A stretch of 64,000 nt of DNA, from contig JAPPCR010000005.1 in NCBI GenBank assembly GCA_028875725.1, positions 335,359 to 399,358 on the forward strand. Direction: 5' to 3'. A model generated the notes under the pieces. It worked only from the letters and a program-made list of their open reading frames with translations. It did no database searches and was not told the DNA's origin. A program made the position numbers and the translations under genes. Position 1 is the stretch's first letter; the number at the start of each line of letters is the position of its first letter. The stretch is from Acidobacteriota bacterium. GTDB taxonomy: Bacteria; Acidobacteriota; Thermoanaerobaculia; Multivoradales; Multivoraceae. This document shows positions 27,434-41,025 of the stretch, piece by piece.

Positions 27434-28762
27434 GTGCGCTTCATCAGCACGGCCGGCCGGATGACGCCGCTCACCCTCGGCGAGGCGCTGCTCGAGGGGC
27501 CTGCTCCCGACGGCGGCCTGTTCGTTCCCGAACGCCTGGAGCCGCTGAACGCGGGGGACCTCGCCACCCTCGAGTTGCTGCCGCTGACCGGCATCGCCGC
27601 CGTCCTCGGCAGCCGCCTCTTCGGTCCGGAGGTCCCGGAGGAGGAACTCGCCGCGCTGCTCGAGGACGCCCTCGATTTTCCGATCCCTCTCGCGCCGATC
27701 GAGCCCGGCATCCACTGCCTGGAGCTGTTCCACGGGCCGACACTCGCCTTCAAGGATGTCGCCTCACGGGTCATGGCCCGCCTGATGGCACGCTTCGCGA
27801 CGGTTGCCGGCGACACCGAAACCACGGTGATCGTGGCGACCAGCGGCGACACCGGCAGCGCCGTGGCCCACGCCTTCAGCGGCGTCGCGGGTTTCCGGGT
27901 CTGCGTGCTGTATCCCGACGGCCTGGTCACCGAAGCGCAGCGGCGCCTGTTCACGACCCTGGGCGGCAACGTGACCGCGGTCGCGGTCGAAGGCACCTTC
28001 GACGACTGTCAGAGCCTGGCCCGGGAGGCCTTCGCCGACGGCGAGCTGCGGTGGCAGCGGCCCCTCGCCTCGGCCAACTCGATCAACATCGGCCGATTGC
28101 TGCCCCAGGTCTTCTACTACTTCCACGCCTGGGCGCAGCTCCCCTCACCGCCGCTCGACGACGCCGGCGAACCGCTCGTGTTCTCGACCCCCAGCGGCAA
28201 CTTCGGCAACCTGACCGCCGGCCTGATCGCCAAGCGCATCGGCCTGCCCGTCTCCCGTTTCGTGGCGGCGACCAACGTGAACGACGTCGTGCCGGCCTAC
28301 CTCGGGAGCGGCGACTACCTGCCGCGCGGCTCGGTCGCCACGATCTCGAACGCGATGGACGTCGGCAATCCAAGCAACTACGCCCGCATGGTCCACCTCT
28401 ACTCCGGCACCGGCGAACCGCTCGAGCGCATCCGCCGCGACCTGGCGGGACGCGCCTTCGACGACGACGCCACCCGCCGCGCCATGCGCGACGTCCACGA
28501 CCGCACCGGCTACCTGCTCGACCCCCACACCGCCGTCGGCTACCTGGGCCTCAAGGCCGAACTCGAAGCCCAGGGCGGCGGCACCGGCGTCGTTCTCGGC
28601 ACCGCCCACCCCGCCAAGTTCGCCGAAACCGTCCAGGCCGCCGTCGGCATCGACCCGCCCCCACCGCCCGCCCTCCAACGCTCGGCCCACCTTCCCGAAC
28701 GCATCATCGAGATCCCGGCCGACTATGTGGCGCTACGCGAGGTGCTGCTCCGCGACGGCTGA
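27434..28762 (+). CDS. thrC: Threonine synthase
   Basis: A 442-residue PLP enzyme converting O-phosphohomoserine to threonine. PLP lysine in HGPTLAFKDVASRVMARLM (K107), SGDTGSAVAHAF, phosphate/substrate residues in PLASANSINIGRLLPQVFYYFHA, the PLP-phosphate motif TPSGNFGNLTAGLIAKRIG, and SNAMDVGNPSNYARM. The E. coli-type N-terminal STAGRMTPLTLGEALLEGPAPDGGLFVPE supports the GTG start at 27434, one base after the thrB stop. Last gene of the threonine operon; a hairpin follows. Confidence 0.96.
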   Translation: MRFISTAGRMTPLTLGEALLEGPAPDGGLFVPERLEPLNAGDLATLELLPLTGIAAVLGSRLFGPEVPEEELAALLEDALDFPIPLAPIEPGIHCLELFHGPTLAFKDVASRVMARLMARFATVAGDTETTVIVATSGDTGSAVAHAFSGVAGFRVCVLYPDGLVTEAQRRLFTTLGGNVTAVAVEGTFDDCQSLAREAFADGELRWQRPLASANSINIGRLLPQVFYYFHAWAQLPSPPLDDAGEPLVFSTPSGNFGNLTAGLIAKRIGLPVSRFVAATNVNDVVPAYLGSGDYLPRGSVATISNAMDVGNPSNYARMVHLYSGTGEPLERIRRDLAGRAFDDDATRRAMRDVHDRTGYLLDPHTAVGYLGLKAELEAQGGGTGVVLGTAHPAKFAETVQAAVGIDPPPPPALQRSAHLPERIIEIPADYVALREVLLRDG

Positions 28763-28786
28763 GGCGCTCGGCCGTCCGGTGCCGCG

Positions 28787-28834
28787 CCGAGGGGGAGGGT
28801 CCCAGGAGCACGCTCGCGCTCTCCTGGTGGAGGG
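28787..28834 (+). repeat. Half-copy of the palindromic element family (copy D)
   Basis: The sequence from CCGAGGGGGAGGGTCCCAGG through ACGCTCGCG to TGGTGGAGGG aligns with 52143-52193 of the full copy at 52124-52311 (shared CCGAGGGG, GGGTCCCA, GACGCTCGCG/CACGCTCGCG and CTTGGTG/CCTGGTG blocks). No matching right arm is present. It lies just after thrC. Confidence 0.55.
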
Positions 28835-28849
28835 TGCGCCGGCGCCCCC

Positions 28850-28867
28850 GCCGGCCGTTAGGCCGGC
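28850..28867. terminator. Convergent hairpin between thrC and the nucleotidyltransferase gene
   Basis: A perfect 7-bp stem GCCGGCC-GTTA-GGCCGGC lies between two converging genes (stops at 28762 and 28878). There is no T-tract on either strand, so termination would depend on the stem alone or on Rho. Confidence 0.5.
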
Positions 28868-28877
28868 ACCGATTGGC

Positions 28878-29909
28878 CTAAAGGGGCGTGAACACCAACC
28901 CGTCCCGTTCCCTGCTGCCAGCACCCGGACCCCAGTCGGCCGGCGTCACGAGCTGTCCATCGATGCGGGCGTGGCCAGGGACGCGAATCCCCGGAGCGAC
29001 GATGGCCTCCAGGAGTTGCGCGCCCGAGCCGATCCGGGCGCCGGGCATCACCAGGCTTCGCTCGACGACGGCGCCTTCGCCGACGCGGCTGCCGGGCTCG
29101 AGCACACTGTGCTCGACGGTTGCGCCCGGGGCGACGGAGACTCCTGGAGCAACGAAGCGGCGGCGGCGCTTGCGGCTGCCGGCGGTGCGGCCCCAGTCCA
29201 GGGCGCCTTCGAGGTAGCGGCGGGGGGTTCCGAGATCGTGCCAGGGGCGGCGGCAGCGGAAGCCGACGATCCGGCCTCCCGAGCGGAGGAGCGGCTGGTA
29301 GAGCCCCTCGACGATGTCGTTCGAAGACGGGCGAGGCGGGATCCGTTCAAGAACCCGGCGGGAGAGGACCTGGAGGCCCTGAAACGTGCGTTTCCGGCCG
29401 CGGACCGGGCCGACCCGGAGGTCGCGGAGCCCGACCACCAGGCCGCGGCCATCGACCTCCACGCCGCCGCCGACGCGGTCGTTCCAGCCGACCTGAAGGG
29501 TGACGTCGGCGCCGCTGCGGCGATGGCGGTCCAGCGCCTCGCGGAGCGGCCAGCGGCAGAGCGAGTCGCCGTTGACCAGCACGACGTCGTCGGCATCGGC
29601 GAGGAAGTCCCGCAGGTTGACCACGGCGCCGAGCGTGCCGAGCAGCTCCGGTTCGACCTCGAAGCGGAGCTCGATGCCGGCGGCGACGGCCTCGCTCTCG
29701 AGCCCGCGCCGCACCGCGTCACCGAGATGGAACAGATTTACCGCCGCCTCGCAGCCCGCGCGGTGAAGGAGGTCGATCGTCCGCAACGCGACCGCGCGGC
29801 CAGCCACCGGCAGCAGCGCCTTGGGAACGGCGGCGGTCAGCGGCCGCAGCCGTTCTCCGCGGCCGGCGCAGAGCACGAGTGCCCGTACCCGCCGGCTGGC
29901 GCCTTTCAC
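28878..29909 (-). CDS. NDP-sugar nucleotidyltransferase with hexapeptide C-terminus
   Basis: A 343-residue enzyme. The N-terminal nucleotidyltransferase fold has the signature VRALVLCAGRGERLRPLTAAVPKALLPVAGRAV and metal site LVNGDSL, with WHDLGTPRRYLEGAL near the end of the domain. Residues about 250-325 form left-handed beta-helix-like repeats (APGVSVAPGATVEHSVLEPGSRVGEGAVVERSLVMPGARIG). It resembles mannose-1-phosphate guanylyltransferase or glucose-1-phosphate thymidylyltransferase-like proteins, but the sugar and nucleotide cannot be read from the sequence. Start is GTG 29909, overlapping the CYTH gene's stop (GTGA). A role in surface glycan precursors is plausible. Confidence 0.82.
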   Translation of the reverse strand: MKGASRRVRALVLCAGRGERLRPLTAAVPKALLPVAGRAVALRTIDLLHRAGCEAAVNLFHLGDAVRRGLESEAVAAGIELRFEVEPELLGTLGAVVNLRDFLADADDVVLVNGDSLCRWPLREALDRHRRSGADVTLQVGWNDRVGGGVEVDGRGLVVGLRDLRVGPVRGRKRTFQGLQVLSRRVLERIPPRPSSNDIVEGLYQPLLRSGGRIVGFRCRRPWHDLGTPRRYLEGALDWGRTAGSRKRRRRFVAPGVSVAPGATVEHSVLEPGSRVGEGAVVERSLVMPGARIGSGAQLLEAIVAPGIRVPGHARIDGQLVTPADWGPGAGSRERDGLVFTPL

Positions 29910-30547
29910 TGCGAATCTCCGCCGGTTCCGCGAGCGTCCTGACCCACGGCCGAAGGCCGACCTTCTCTCTCAAACACCATGTCCCGGGGCAGCCCCCCGT
30001 GCCGCGCGCGGTGATCGCGGTAGATCGCCAGATAGTCCCGCAGATCGGCCCGCTCCGGATCGATGCCGCAGCGGCGGCAGACGCGTTCGATCCCGCCGGC
30101 AGGCACGTCCGGGTCGACCTGCTCGACCTCCACGAAATCGCCGATCGGCGTCCGGTCGAGGGCGATCTCGCAGCCGAGAAGCAGCCAGCGCTCGCGGACC
30201 TTCTCGTAGCGCGCCGTGACCTCGAAGCCGAGCGACTCGAGGAACAGACGCGCAGCCGCCGGGTCGTCGACGGCGAACTCGTGTTCCGCCCTCTCCTTGA
30301 CGCCGCCCCGAATCTCAGGTGCGGACTTGAAGGTCAGCCGGCAGCCGCCGCCGTCCGTGCGCAGACGCAGCAACTCGCGGCGGGCCCGCAGCCGCTCGGA
30401 GGGCGCGGCGGCGCGCCGGTCGAAGACCCAGTTCGACTCCATGGCGGCCGCTCGTTCGAGCTTTCCGCCGGCGGCGCGGACCCGTTCCCGGAGCCGGTCC
30501 AGATCGGCGACCGCGACCTTGATCTCACGCTCGCGCCCGGCAGCCAC
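29906..30547 (-). CDS. CYTH-domain protein (class IV adenylate cyclase / triphosphatase fold)
   Basis: A 213-residue triphosphate-tunnel protein. The ExExK-type N-terminal motif REREIKVAV is followed by charged strand residues (RLRTDGGGCRLTFKSAP, VKERAEHEFAVDD, RYEKVRERWLL, EIALDRTPIGDFVEVEQVD), the usual alternating Glu/Arg/Lys pattern of the CYTH tunnel. The family includes CyaB-type cyclases and thiamine- or inorganic triphosphatases; activity cannot be chosen here. Start is GTG at 30547; it overlaps the nucleotidyltransferase start. Confidence 0.85.
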   Translation of the reverse strand: MAAGREREIKVAVADLDRLRERVRAAGGKLERAAAMESNWVFDRRAAAPSERLRARRELLRLRTDGGGCRLTFKSAPEIRGGVKERAEHEFAVDDPAAARLFLESLGFEVTARYEKVRERWLLLGCEIALDRTPIGDFVEVEQVDPDVPAGGIERVCRRCGIDPERADLRDYLAIYRDHRARHGGLPRDMVFEREGRPSAVGQDARGTGGDSQ

Positions 30548-30553
30548 AGGCGG

Positions 30554-31951
30554 TCAGGCGGCGGCGCAGCCTCCGAGGCGGTCGAGCACGCGGACCACCG
30601 TGCGAATGCCCTGGTAGAAGTTCGAGAGGTCCATCTTCTCGTTCGGGGCGTGCAGCCGGTCGTCCGACAGGCCGAAGCCGACCAGCAGCACGGGAGCGCC
30701 CAGCACCTCGGACAGGGTGGAGACGATGGGAATCGAGCCGCCTTCCCGGACCCGCACCGGCTCGCGGCCCCAGGCTTCGCGCACGCCCTCGAGAGCCGCG
30801 TCGACGAGCGGGCCGTCGAGGTCGACGAGCACCGGCGGCGCCCCGTTCAGGTTCTCGACCTCGATCTCGATGCCCGGCGGCGCCAGGGAGCGCATGTAGT
30901 CCGCGAAGGAACGGAACAGCCGCTGTGGGTCCTGGTCCGGCACCAGCCGCATCGAGACCTTGGCGCCGGCCTGGTTCGCGATCACCGTCTTGGCGCCGGG
31001 GCCCTGGTAGCCGCCCCAGAGCCCGTTCACGTCGCAGGTCGGCCGCGCCCAGACCCGTTCCAGGGTCGTGTAGCCGGCCTCGCCCCACAAGGCGGACGCG
31101 CCGATCTCGTCGCCGTACTTCGCCTCATCGAACGGCAGCGCCGCGAACGCCGCCCGTTCTTCCGCGCCCAGCGGCCGCACGTCGTCGTAGAAGCCGGGAA
31201 CGAGGATCCGGCCGTCTCGCGGGTCACGGAGCGCCGCCAGCATGGAGCCCAGGACATTCAGGGGGTTCGCAACGGCGCCCCCGAACGTGCCGGAGTGCAG
31301 ATCGCGACCGGCGCCGCGCACCCTGACTTCGGTGTAGAGGAGGCCCTTCAGCCCGTAGAGCACGGAGGGCTGGCCCGGGCCGTACATGGAGGTGTCGGAG
31401 ACCAGCGCCAGGTCGCAGCCCAGGCGCCGGGACTCCGGGCTCCTGACGTAGGCCTCGATCGCCTCGCCGCCGCACTCCTCCTCGCCCTCGATCAGGAACT
31501 TGACGTTGACCGGCAGGGCGCCGGTCTCGGCCATGATCGCCTCCACTGCCTTGATGTGGGTGAAGGACTGGCCCTTGTCGTCGGTGGCGCCGCGGGCGAC
31601 GATCCGCTCGCCGCGTTTTCCCGTCTCGATCGTCGGCTCGAACGGGTCGTTCCGCCACTCTTCCAACGGGTCGACCGGCTGCACGTCGTAGTGACCGTAG
31701 AAGAGGACGGTCGGGCGGCCGGGAGCGCCGAGCCACTCGCCGTACACCAGCGGATGGCCCGCCGTTTCGATGATCTCCGCCGCCAGGCCCGCAGCCTCGA
31801 GCCGCTCCTTGACGAAGCCGGCGCAGCGACGCACGTCGGCGGCGTACTCCGGATCGGTCGAGACGGACGGGATCCGCAGGTACTCCTTCAACTGATCCAG
31901 GCTGGCGCCGGTTTCGCGGTCCACGCGCTCGAGAACGGCGTCGACGCTCAT
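30554..31951 (-). CDS. M20-family metallopeptidase (dipeptidase)
   Basis: A 465-residue zinc peptidase of the M20/ArgE-DapE group. Metal and catalytic motifs: LFYGHYDVQPVDP (first His/Asp), VARGATDDKGQ, FLIEGEEECGG (catalytic Glu pair), LVSDTSMYGP, and C-terminal GFGLSDDRLHAPNEKMDLSNFYQGI with the last metal His. The lid domain (about 200-340) includes DLHSGTFGGAVANPLNVL. Layout fits cytosolic non-specific dipeptidase/carnosinase-like M20A members. It lies 6 bp upstream of the CYTH gene on the same strand. Confidence 0.92.
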   Translation of the reverse strand: MSVDAVLERVDRETGASLDQLKEYLRIPSVSTDPEYAADVRRCAGFVKERLEAAGLAAEIIETAGHPLVYGEWLGAPGRPTVLFYGHYDVQPVDPLEEWRNDPFEPTIETGKRGERIVARGATDDKGQSFTHIKAVEAIMAETGALPVNVKFLIEGEEECGGEAIEAYVRSPESRRLGCDLALVSDTSMYGPGQPSVLYGLKGLLYTEVRVRGAGRDLHSGTFGGAVANPLNVLGSMLAALRDPRDGRILVPGFYDDVRPLGAEERAAFAALPFDEAKYGDEIGASALWGEAGYTTLERVWARPTCDVNGLWGGYQGPGAKTVIANQAGAKVSMRLVPDQDPQRLFRSFADYMRSLAPPGIEIEVENLNGAPPVLVDLDGPLVDAALEGVREAWGREPVRVREGGSIPIVSTLSEVLGAPVLLVGFGLSDDRLHAPNEKMDLSNFYQGIRTVVRVLDRLGGCAAA

Positions 31952-31969
31952 CGGGTCCGCCCGCCGCGG

Positions 31970-32626
31970 TCAGTCATCGAAGCTCTTGCCCGTGGCCCGC
32001 CAGTCGGAGAGGAAGCTCTCCAGGCCGATGTCGGTCAGCGGATGACGGTAGAGCTGGCTCAGCGTCTTGAAGGGAAGGGTCGCCACGTCGGCGCCCATCT
32101 CGGCCGAGATGACGACGTGGACCGGATGGCGCACCGACGCGACCAGGACCTCCGTCTCGAAGTCGTACCGGGAGTAGATCGAAACGACCTGGCGAATCAG
32201 GTCCATGCCGTCCTGGGCGATGTCGTCGAGGCGGCCGACGAAGGGCGAGATGTAGGCGGCGCCCGCCTTCGCCGCCAGCAGCGCCTGGGACGGCGAGAAG
32301 CAGAGGGTCACGTTGCACCGGATCCCTTCCTCCGCGAGGCGTCGCACGGCGGTCAGCCCCGGCGGCCCGAGCGGCACCTTGACGACGACGTTGTCGGCCA
32401 GGCCGGCGAGCCGCCGGCCCTGCTCGAGCATGCCGTCGAGATCCGTCGCCAGCACCTCGCCGCTGACGGGGCCCGGCACCAGCTCCGCGATCTCCTTGAC
32501 GGTCGGCAGGTACCGCTTGCCCTGCTTGGCGATCAGGCTCGGGTTCGTGGTGACGCCGTCGACCATCCCCCACTCGAGGCCGGTCTCGATCTCGCCTGTG
32601 TCCGCGGTGTCCAGAAAGAACTTCAT
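31970..32626 (-). CDS. Transaldolase / fructose-6-phosphate aldolase family protein
   Basis: A 218-residue short transaldolase (TalC/FSA type). [90 protein letters not shown] with the Schiff-base Lys in VKVPLG, and [24 protein letters not shown]. Either transaldolase or F6P aldolase is possible, as the subfamilies are not separable by eye. The ATG at 32626 has GGGGAG 7 nt upstream; an in-frame ATG 15 bp further upstream lacks this. Confidence 0.93.
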   Translation of the reverse strand: MKFFLDTADTGEIETGLEWGMVDGVTTNPSLIAKQGKRYLPTVKEIAELVPGPVSGEVLATDLDGMLEQGRRLAGLADNVVVKVPLGPPGLTAVRRLAEEGIRCNVTLCFSPSQALLAAKAGAAYISPFVGRLDDIAQDGMDLIRQVVSIYSRYDFETEVLVASVRHPVHVVISAEMGADVATLPFKTLSQLYRHPLTDIGLESFLSDWRATGKSFDD

Positions 32627-32652
32627 CGTGGCGCTCCCCACCCTGCTCGCTG

Positions 32653-35196
<2,544 letters not shown>

Positions 35197-35206
35197 GGTC
35201 GATGGG

Positions 35207-37792
<2,586 letters not shown>

Positions 37793-38905
37793 TCAGATCC
37801 GCATCGGCATGATCACGCACAAGTAGCGGAAATCAGGCCCCCCAACGGGCTCTCCGAGACACTGACTGTTCTCGTCCTTGAGCGCGAACTCCACCTGCTC
37901 GGTGTCGACCGCGGACAGGAAATCCCGCACGTAGACGGGGTTCAGGCCGATGTCCAGTTTCTCGGCCTCGTAGTCACAGGCGAGGCTCTCCTCCGCCTCG
38001 CCCAGATCCGGGTTCGAGGACGAAACACGCAGCGACTGGGCCTCGAAACCGAGCCTGACCATGGGGGCGCGGTCACCCGTCAGCAGGGCGACCCGATGCA
38101 CCACCTCGGAGAGCGCGCCGCGATCGAACGTCGCCTTGCGGTCGTTCTCCGTGGAGATCACCTTCTCGTAGTCCGGGAACGTCCCCTCGAGAATGCGGCA
38201 CGTGAGCTCGCGACGCCCGATGACGAAGCCGAGATGGTGCTCGCCGCGACGGAAACGGATCGTCTCGTCGCTGTCGAAGCGCATCAACTCGAGCAGCGCC
38301 TTGCGCGGCGCGAGAACGCCGTCCGCTTCCGCGACGCCCGCCATCTCGGCCTCGATCAGGGCAAGCCGGTGGCCGTCCGTCGCGACCATCTCGACCTTGC
38401 CGTCCTTCAACTTGAGCAGGGCTCCGTTCAACTGGAAGCGGGACTCTTCCGCCGAGACGGCGAAGATGATCTTGCCGATCATCCGCTTGACCTCGGGGAA
38501 AGGCGCCTCGAACGACGAGGACGACGAGCCCTGGTCGACCGTGGTGAGTGTCGGGAAGTCCTCGGCCGAGAGACCGTTGATCCGGAACTTCGAAGACCCG
38601 GCGTCGATATGAAGCGAGTTTGAATCGCCGGTCGACAACTCGACGGGACCGTCGGCCAGGGCGCGAACGATCTCGAGGAACTTCCGGGCCTGCACCGCAG
38701 TGGCGCCCGGTTCGCAGCTTCCTTCCTCCGCGCTGCACCAGGAGGTCAGGGAAACGTCCAGATCCGTCGCTGCCAGTTCCAGACGATCGTCGCGGACCGT
38801 CAGGAGAAGATGGGAGAGGACCGGAATCGTTGACCTGCTCTCGACGATGCCGCGCATCGCCACGAGCTCGGTCAGCAGTTCTCGTCGTTCGACTCGGGTC
38901 TTCAT
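37793..38905 (-). CDS. dnaN: DNA polymerase III sliding clamp (beta subunit)
   Basis: A 370-residue replication clamp that tethers Pol III to DNA and is loaded by the DnaX complex. Three clamp subdomains; visible motifs include KTRVERRELLTELVAMRGIVESRSTIPVLSHLLL, VEMVATDGHRLALIEAEM, FPDYEKVI and the C-terminal VIMPMRI with the hydrophobic peptide-binding pocket. The ATG at 38905 has GAGGAG about 7 nt upstream; the open frame extending to 39151 has no supported start. Lies downstream of dnaA. Confidence 0.96.
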   Translation of the reverse strand: MKTRVERRELLTELVAMRGIVESRSTIPVLSHLLLTVRDDRLELAATDLDVSLTSWCSAEEGSCEPGATAVQARKFLEIVRALADGPVELSTGDSNSLHIDAGSSKFRINGLSAEDFPTLTTVDQGSSSSSFEAPFPEVKRMIGKIIFAVSAEESRFQLNGALLKLKDGKVEMVATDGHRLALIEAEMAGVAEADGVLAPRKALLELMRFDSDETIRFRRGEHHLGFVIGRRELTCRILEGTFPDYEKVISTENDRKATFDRGALSEVVHRVALLTGDRAPMVRLGFEAQSLRVSSSNPDLGEAEESLACDYEAEKLDIGLNPVYVRDFLSAVDTEQVEFALKDENSQCLGEPVGGPDFRYLCVIMPMRI

Positions 38906-39262
38906 CTGTCTTCTCCTCGGGAAGAAATATACACCAAGAAAGTAGCCGTAGAAGGCGCCGGTTTCGCGTGAGGAAGAACCTTGTAAATCATTTATAATCA
39001 GTAGTTTGGGTCGTATGGTAGGACATCGGTGAGGAGTGGAGTCGGCAGCGGAGCGATTGTGCATTCTGCGGACTTCGGCCGCCGGGCCGCGCGGAGCACG
39101 GATTCTCTCCACAGTACGGCCGCAGGACAACCGGAACTGGTGCCCTGACAATCCGCTGCCGGTGCGCAGATCCCCTGGTGCCCGATCCGCCGCGATTCCG
39201 CAGGATGTTCATTCGACAGGTTGCGCGGAGGTCGTCCCTGGCGAGACGGCGGCGGCTCTCGC
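38906..39262 (-). promoter_or_regulatory. Intergenic dnaA-dnaN spacer with AT-rich patch
   Basis: This 357-bp spacer has the only clearly AT-rich stretch nearby: on the minus strand it contains GATTATAAATGATTTACA (around 38980-39000), which could supply a -10 (TATAAA) for dnaN, though no convincing -35 was found. One weak DnaA-box-like CTCTCCACA (two mismatches) lies near 39105. No protein-coding gene is supported. Confidence 0.4.
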
Positions 39263-40633
39263 TCAGCCGAGTTGACGGGTGAAGCGCTCCAGTTGAGCGG
39301 CCAGGCGCTCGTCGTCGGCGCGTCGGCGCTCGATCTGCTCGACGGAGTACATGACGGTCGAGTGATGCTTGCCGTTGAAGACCCTCCCGATCTCCGGGTA
39401 GGACATCTCGGTCAGGCGCTTGCAGAGGTACATCGCGATCTGGCGGGGATAGGTGATCTGCCGGGAGTTGCTCTTGCTCTTGATCTCGCGGACCTTGAGG
39501 CCGTAGTGGTGGGCCACCATCTTGATGATCTGCGCCGAGGACACGGGACGGTCCTGTTCCGGCAGTACGTCGCGCAGCGCTTCCTTGGCGAACTCGAGAT
39601 CGAGGGGCACACCCGACAGCGAGGCGAAGGCGGTGACCCGGTTGAGCAGGCCTTCGAGTTCGCGCACGTTCGAATGCACCTGTCGCGCGATGAACATGGC
39701 GACGTCCGTGTCCAGATCCAGGCCCTGGAGTTGCCGCGCCTTGCGCTGGAGAATGGCGACCTTGGTCTCCAGGTCGGGCGGCTGGATGTCGGCGAGAAGA
39801 CCCGATCCGAAGCGGCTTCGGAGGCGCTCTTCGATGTCCGCCATGTCGCGCGGCTGGGCGTCCGAGGTCACGATGATCTGCTTCTGGCGGGTGTAGAGCA
39901 CGTTGAAGGTGTGGAAGAACTCCTCCTGGGAGCGCTCCTTCTTGGCCAGGAACTGGATGTCATCCACCAGCAGGACGTCGATCGTCCGGTAGCGCTCGCG
40001 GAAGGCGGGCATTCGCTCGAAGCGGATCGAGGTGATCAGGTCGTTGACGAAGTCTTCGGCGGCGAGGTACACGACTCTCGTACCCGGAGCCGCCCGCTTG
40101 AGGCGGTTTCCGATCGCATGCAGGAGATGGGTCTTGCCCAGACCCACGCCGCCGTAGAGGAAGAGCGGGTTGTACGCGATGCCGGGCTTCTCGGCGACGG
40201 CCTGGGAGGCGGCGCTGGCGAAGCGGTTCGAGTTGCCGACGACGAACGAGTCGAACCGGTACTGGGGGTTGAGCGAACTGCTTGGCGCCCCCTCCAGGTC
40301 GGGGCGAGTTGCCGGCTCCCGGCTCGCGATGGACTTCGCAGCCGACGATCGTCCCGGCGTGTCGACTCTGGTCCGCGTTTCGCCGCTCTTGAACAGGACC
40401 TGGTATGTCGGGCCCTTGAGGTCTGCGATCGCCCAGTCGACGATCGGGCGGAAGCCCTCTTCGAGCGCCTCGACGAAGCGCGAGTTCGGCGCTTCGAGGA
40501 CGAGGTGGTCGGCGTCCTCCGACGCGACCCTCAGGGGATGAAACCAGGTGCGAAAGTCCTCGGCCGGGAGATCCGCCCGCAACTGCCGTCGTAGAGTCGG
40601 CCAGACGGAACTAGGCATGCTCCCTCTTGCCAT
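39263..40633 (-). CDS. dnaA: Chromosomal replication initiator DnaA
   Basis: A 456-residue AAA+ initiator. Domain I about 1-90, linker with SASREP-like low-complexity, domain III with Walker A LYGGVGLGKTHLLHAIGN, Walker B VLLVDDIQFL, sensor 1 IVTSDAQP and sensor 2 ERLRSRFGSGL. Domain IV carries the DnaA signature SYPEIGRVFNGKHHSTVMYSV for binding DnaA boxes. Two ATG starts 15 bp apart (40633, 40618) are possible; neither has a decisive binding site. Divergent from mutY; followed by dnaN. Confidence 0.97.
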   Translation of the reverse strand: MARGSMPSSVWPTLRRQLRADLPAEDFRTWFHPLRVASEDADHLVLEAPNSRFVEALEEGFRPIVDWAIADLKGPTYQVLFKSGETRTRVDTPGRSSAAKSIASREPATRPDLEGAPSSSLNPQYRFDSFVVGNSNRFASAASQAVAEKPGIAYNPLFLYGGVGLGKTHLLHAIGNRLKRAAPGTRVVYLAAEDFVNDLITSIRFERMPAFRERYRTIDVLLVDDIQFLAKKERSQEEFFHTFNVLYTRQKQIIVTSDAQPRDMADIEERLRSRFGSGLLADIQPPDLETKVAILQRKARQLQGLDLDTDVAMFIARQVHSNVRELEGLLNRVTAFASLSGVPLDLEFAKEALRDVLPEQDRPVSSAQIIKMVAHHYGLKVREIKSKSNSRQITYPRQIAMYLCKRLTEMSYPEIGRVFNGKHHSTVMYSVEQIERRRADDERLAAQLERFTRQLG

Positions 40634-41025
40634 CCGCAGCGACGAGAGCCATGGTGAACCAGCGCACGGCAGAGCCTTTGCCCGCTTGTTCCGTTGCTAC
40701 TCCGAACCGACGCACTTCTCCCCCACGTTCCGACGCGCACGACCACCAATTCCCGGTGCCGGGTAGGGAATTGCCGCTCTGCAGAGCTACGTTCCGCAGC
40801 TTTTCCGCACAGTGTGGAAAAACCTTGGACGACCGGCGAAGAGACTCGGGGCAGATAACTCCAGGGGACTATCTGTTGGTCCCACGCCGTGTGGCCTCCG
40901 TTGCGCGAGAAGCGCAGGATAGCAGCGGGATCCGGCTTCAACAAGGGGTGTCTGACCACTTTCTTCACGTTTTCTTCGTCGCGGGCGCGGCGCGGTCCGG
41001 CCGCGGCGCGTCTAGGTTCTGAACT
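40634..41025. other. Candidate chromosomal origin region (dnaA-mutY spacer)
   Basis: A 392-bp divergent spacer upstream of dnaA. It contains a facing pair of DnaA-box-like nonamers (see 40801-40821) and an 8-bp inverted repeat CAATTCCC ... GGGAATTG at 40747-40773. It also has an ACTTTCTTCACGTTTTCTTCG pyrimidine-rich strand near the mutY end. Gene order gyrA-gyrB-dnaN-dnaA supports proximity to oriC. No long AT-rich unwinding element is present, so the assignment is tentative. Confidence 0.45.
40801..40821. promoter_or_regulatory. Inverted pair of DnaA-box-like nonamers
   Basis: TTTTCCGCA (40801-40809, two mismatches to TTATCCACA) faces TGTGGAAAA (40813-40821; its complement TTTTCCACA has one mismatch). 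Together they form a near-palindrome in the dnaA upstream region, suitable for DnaA autoregulation or origin binding. Only two sites were seen, so it could be fortuitous. Confidence 0.45.

Noticed and set aside
38906..39262. Treating the dnaA-dnaN spacer as the main oriC
   Set aside because: Only one weak DnaA-box-like site; kept as a promoter/AT-rich note instead.
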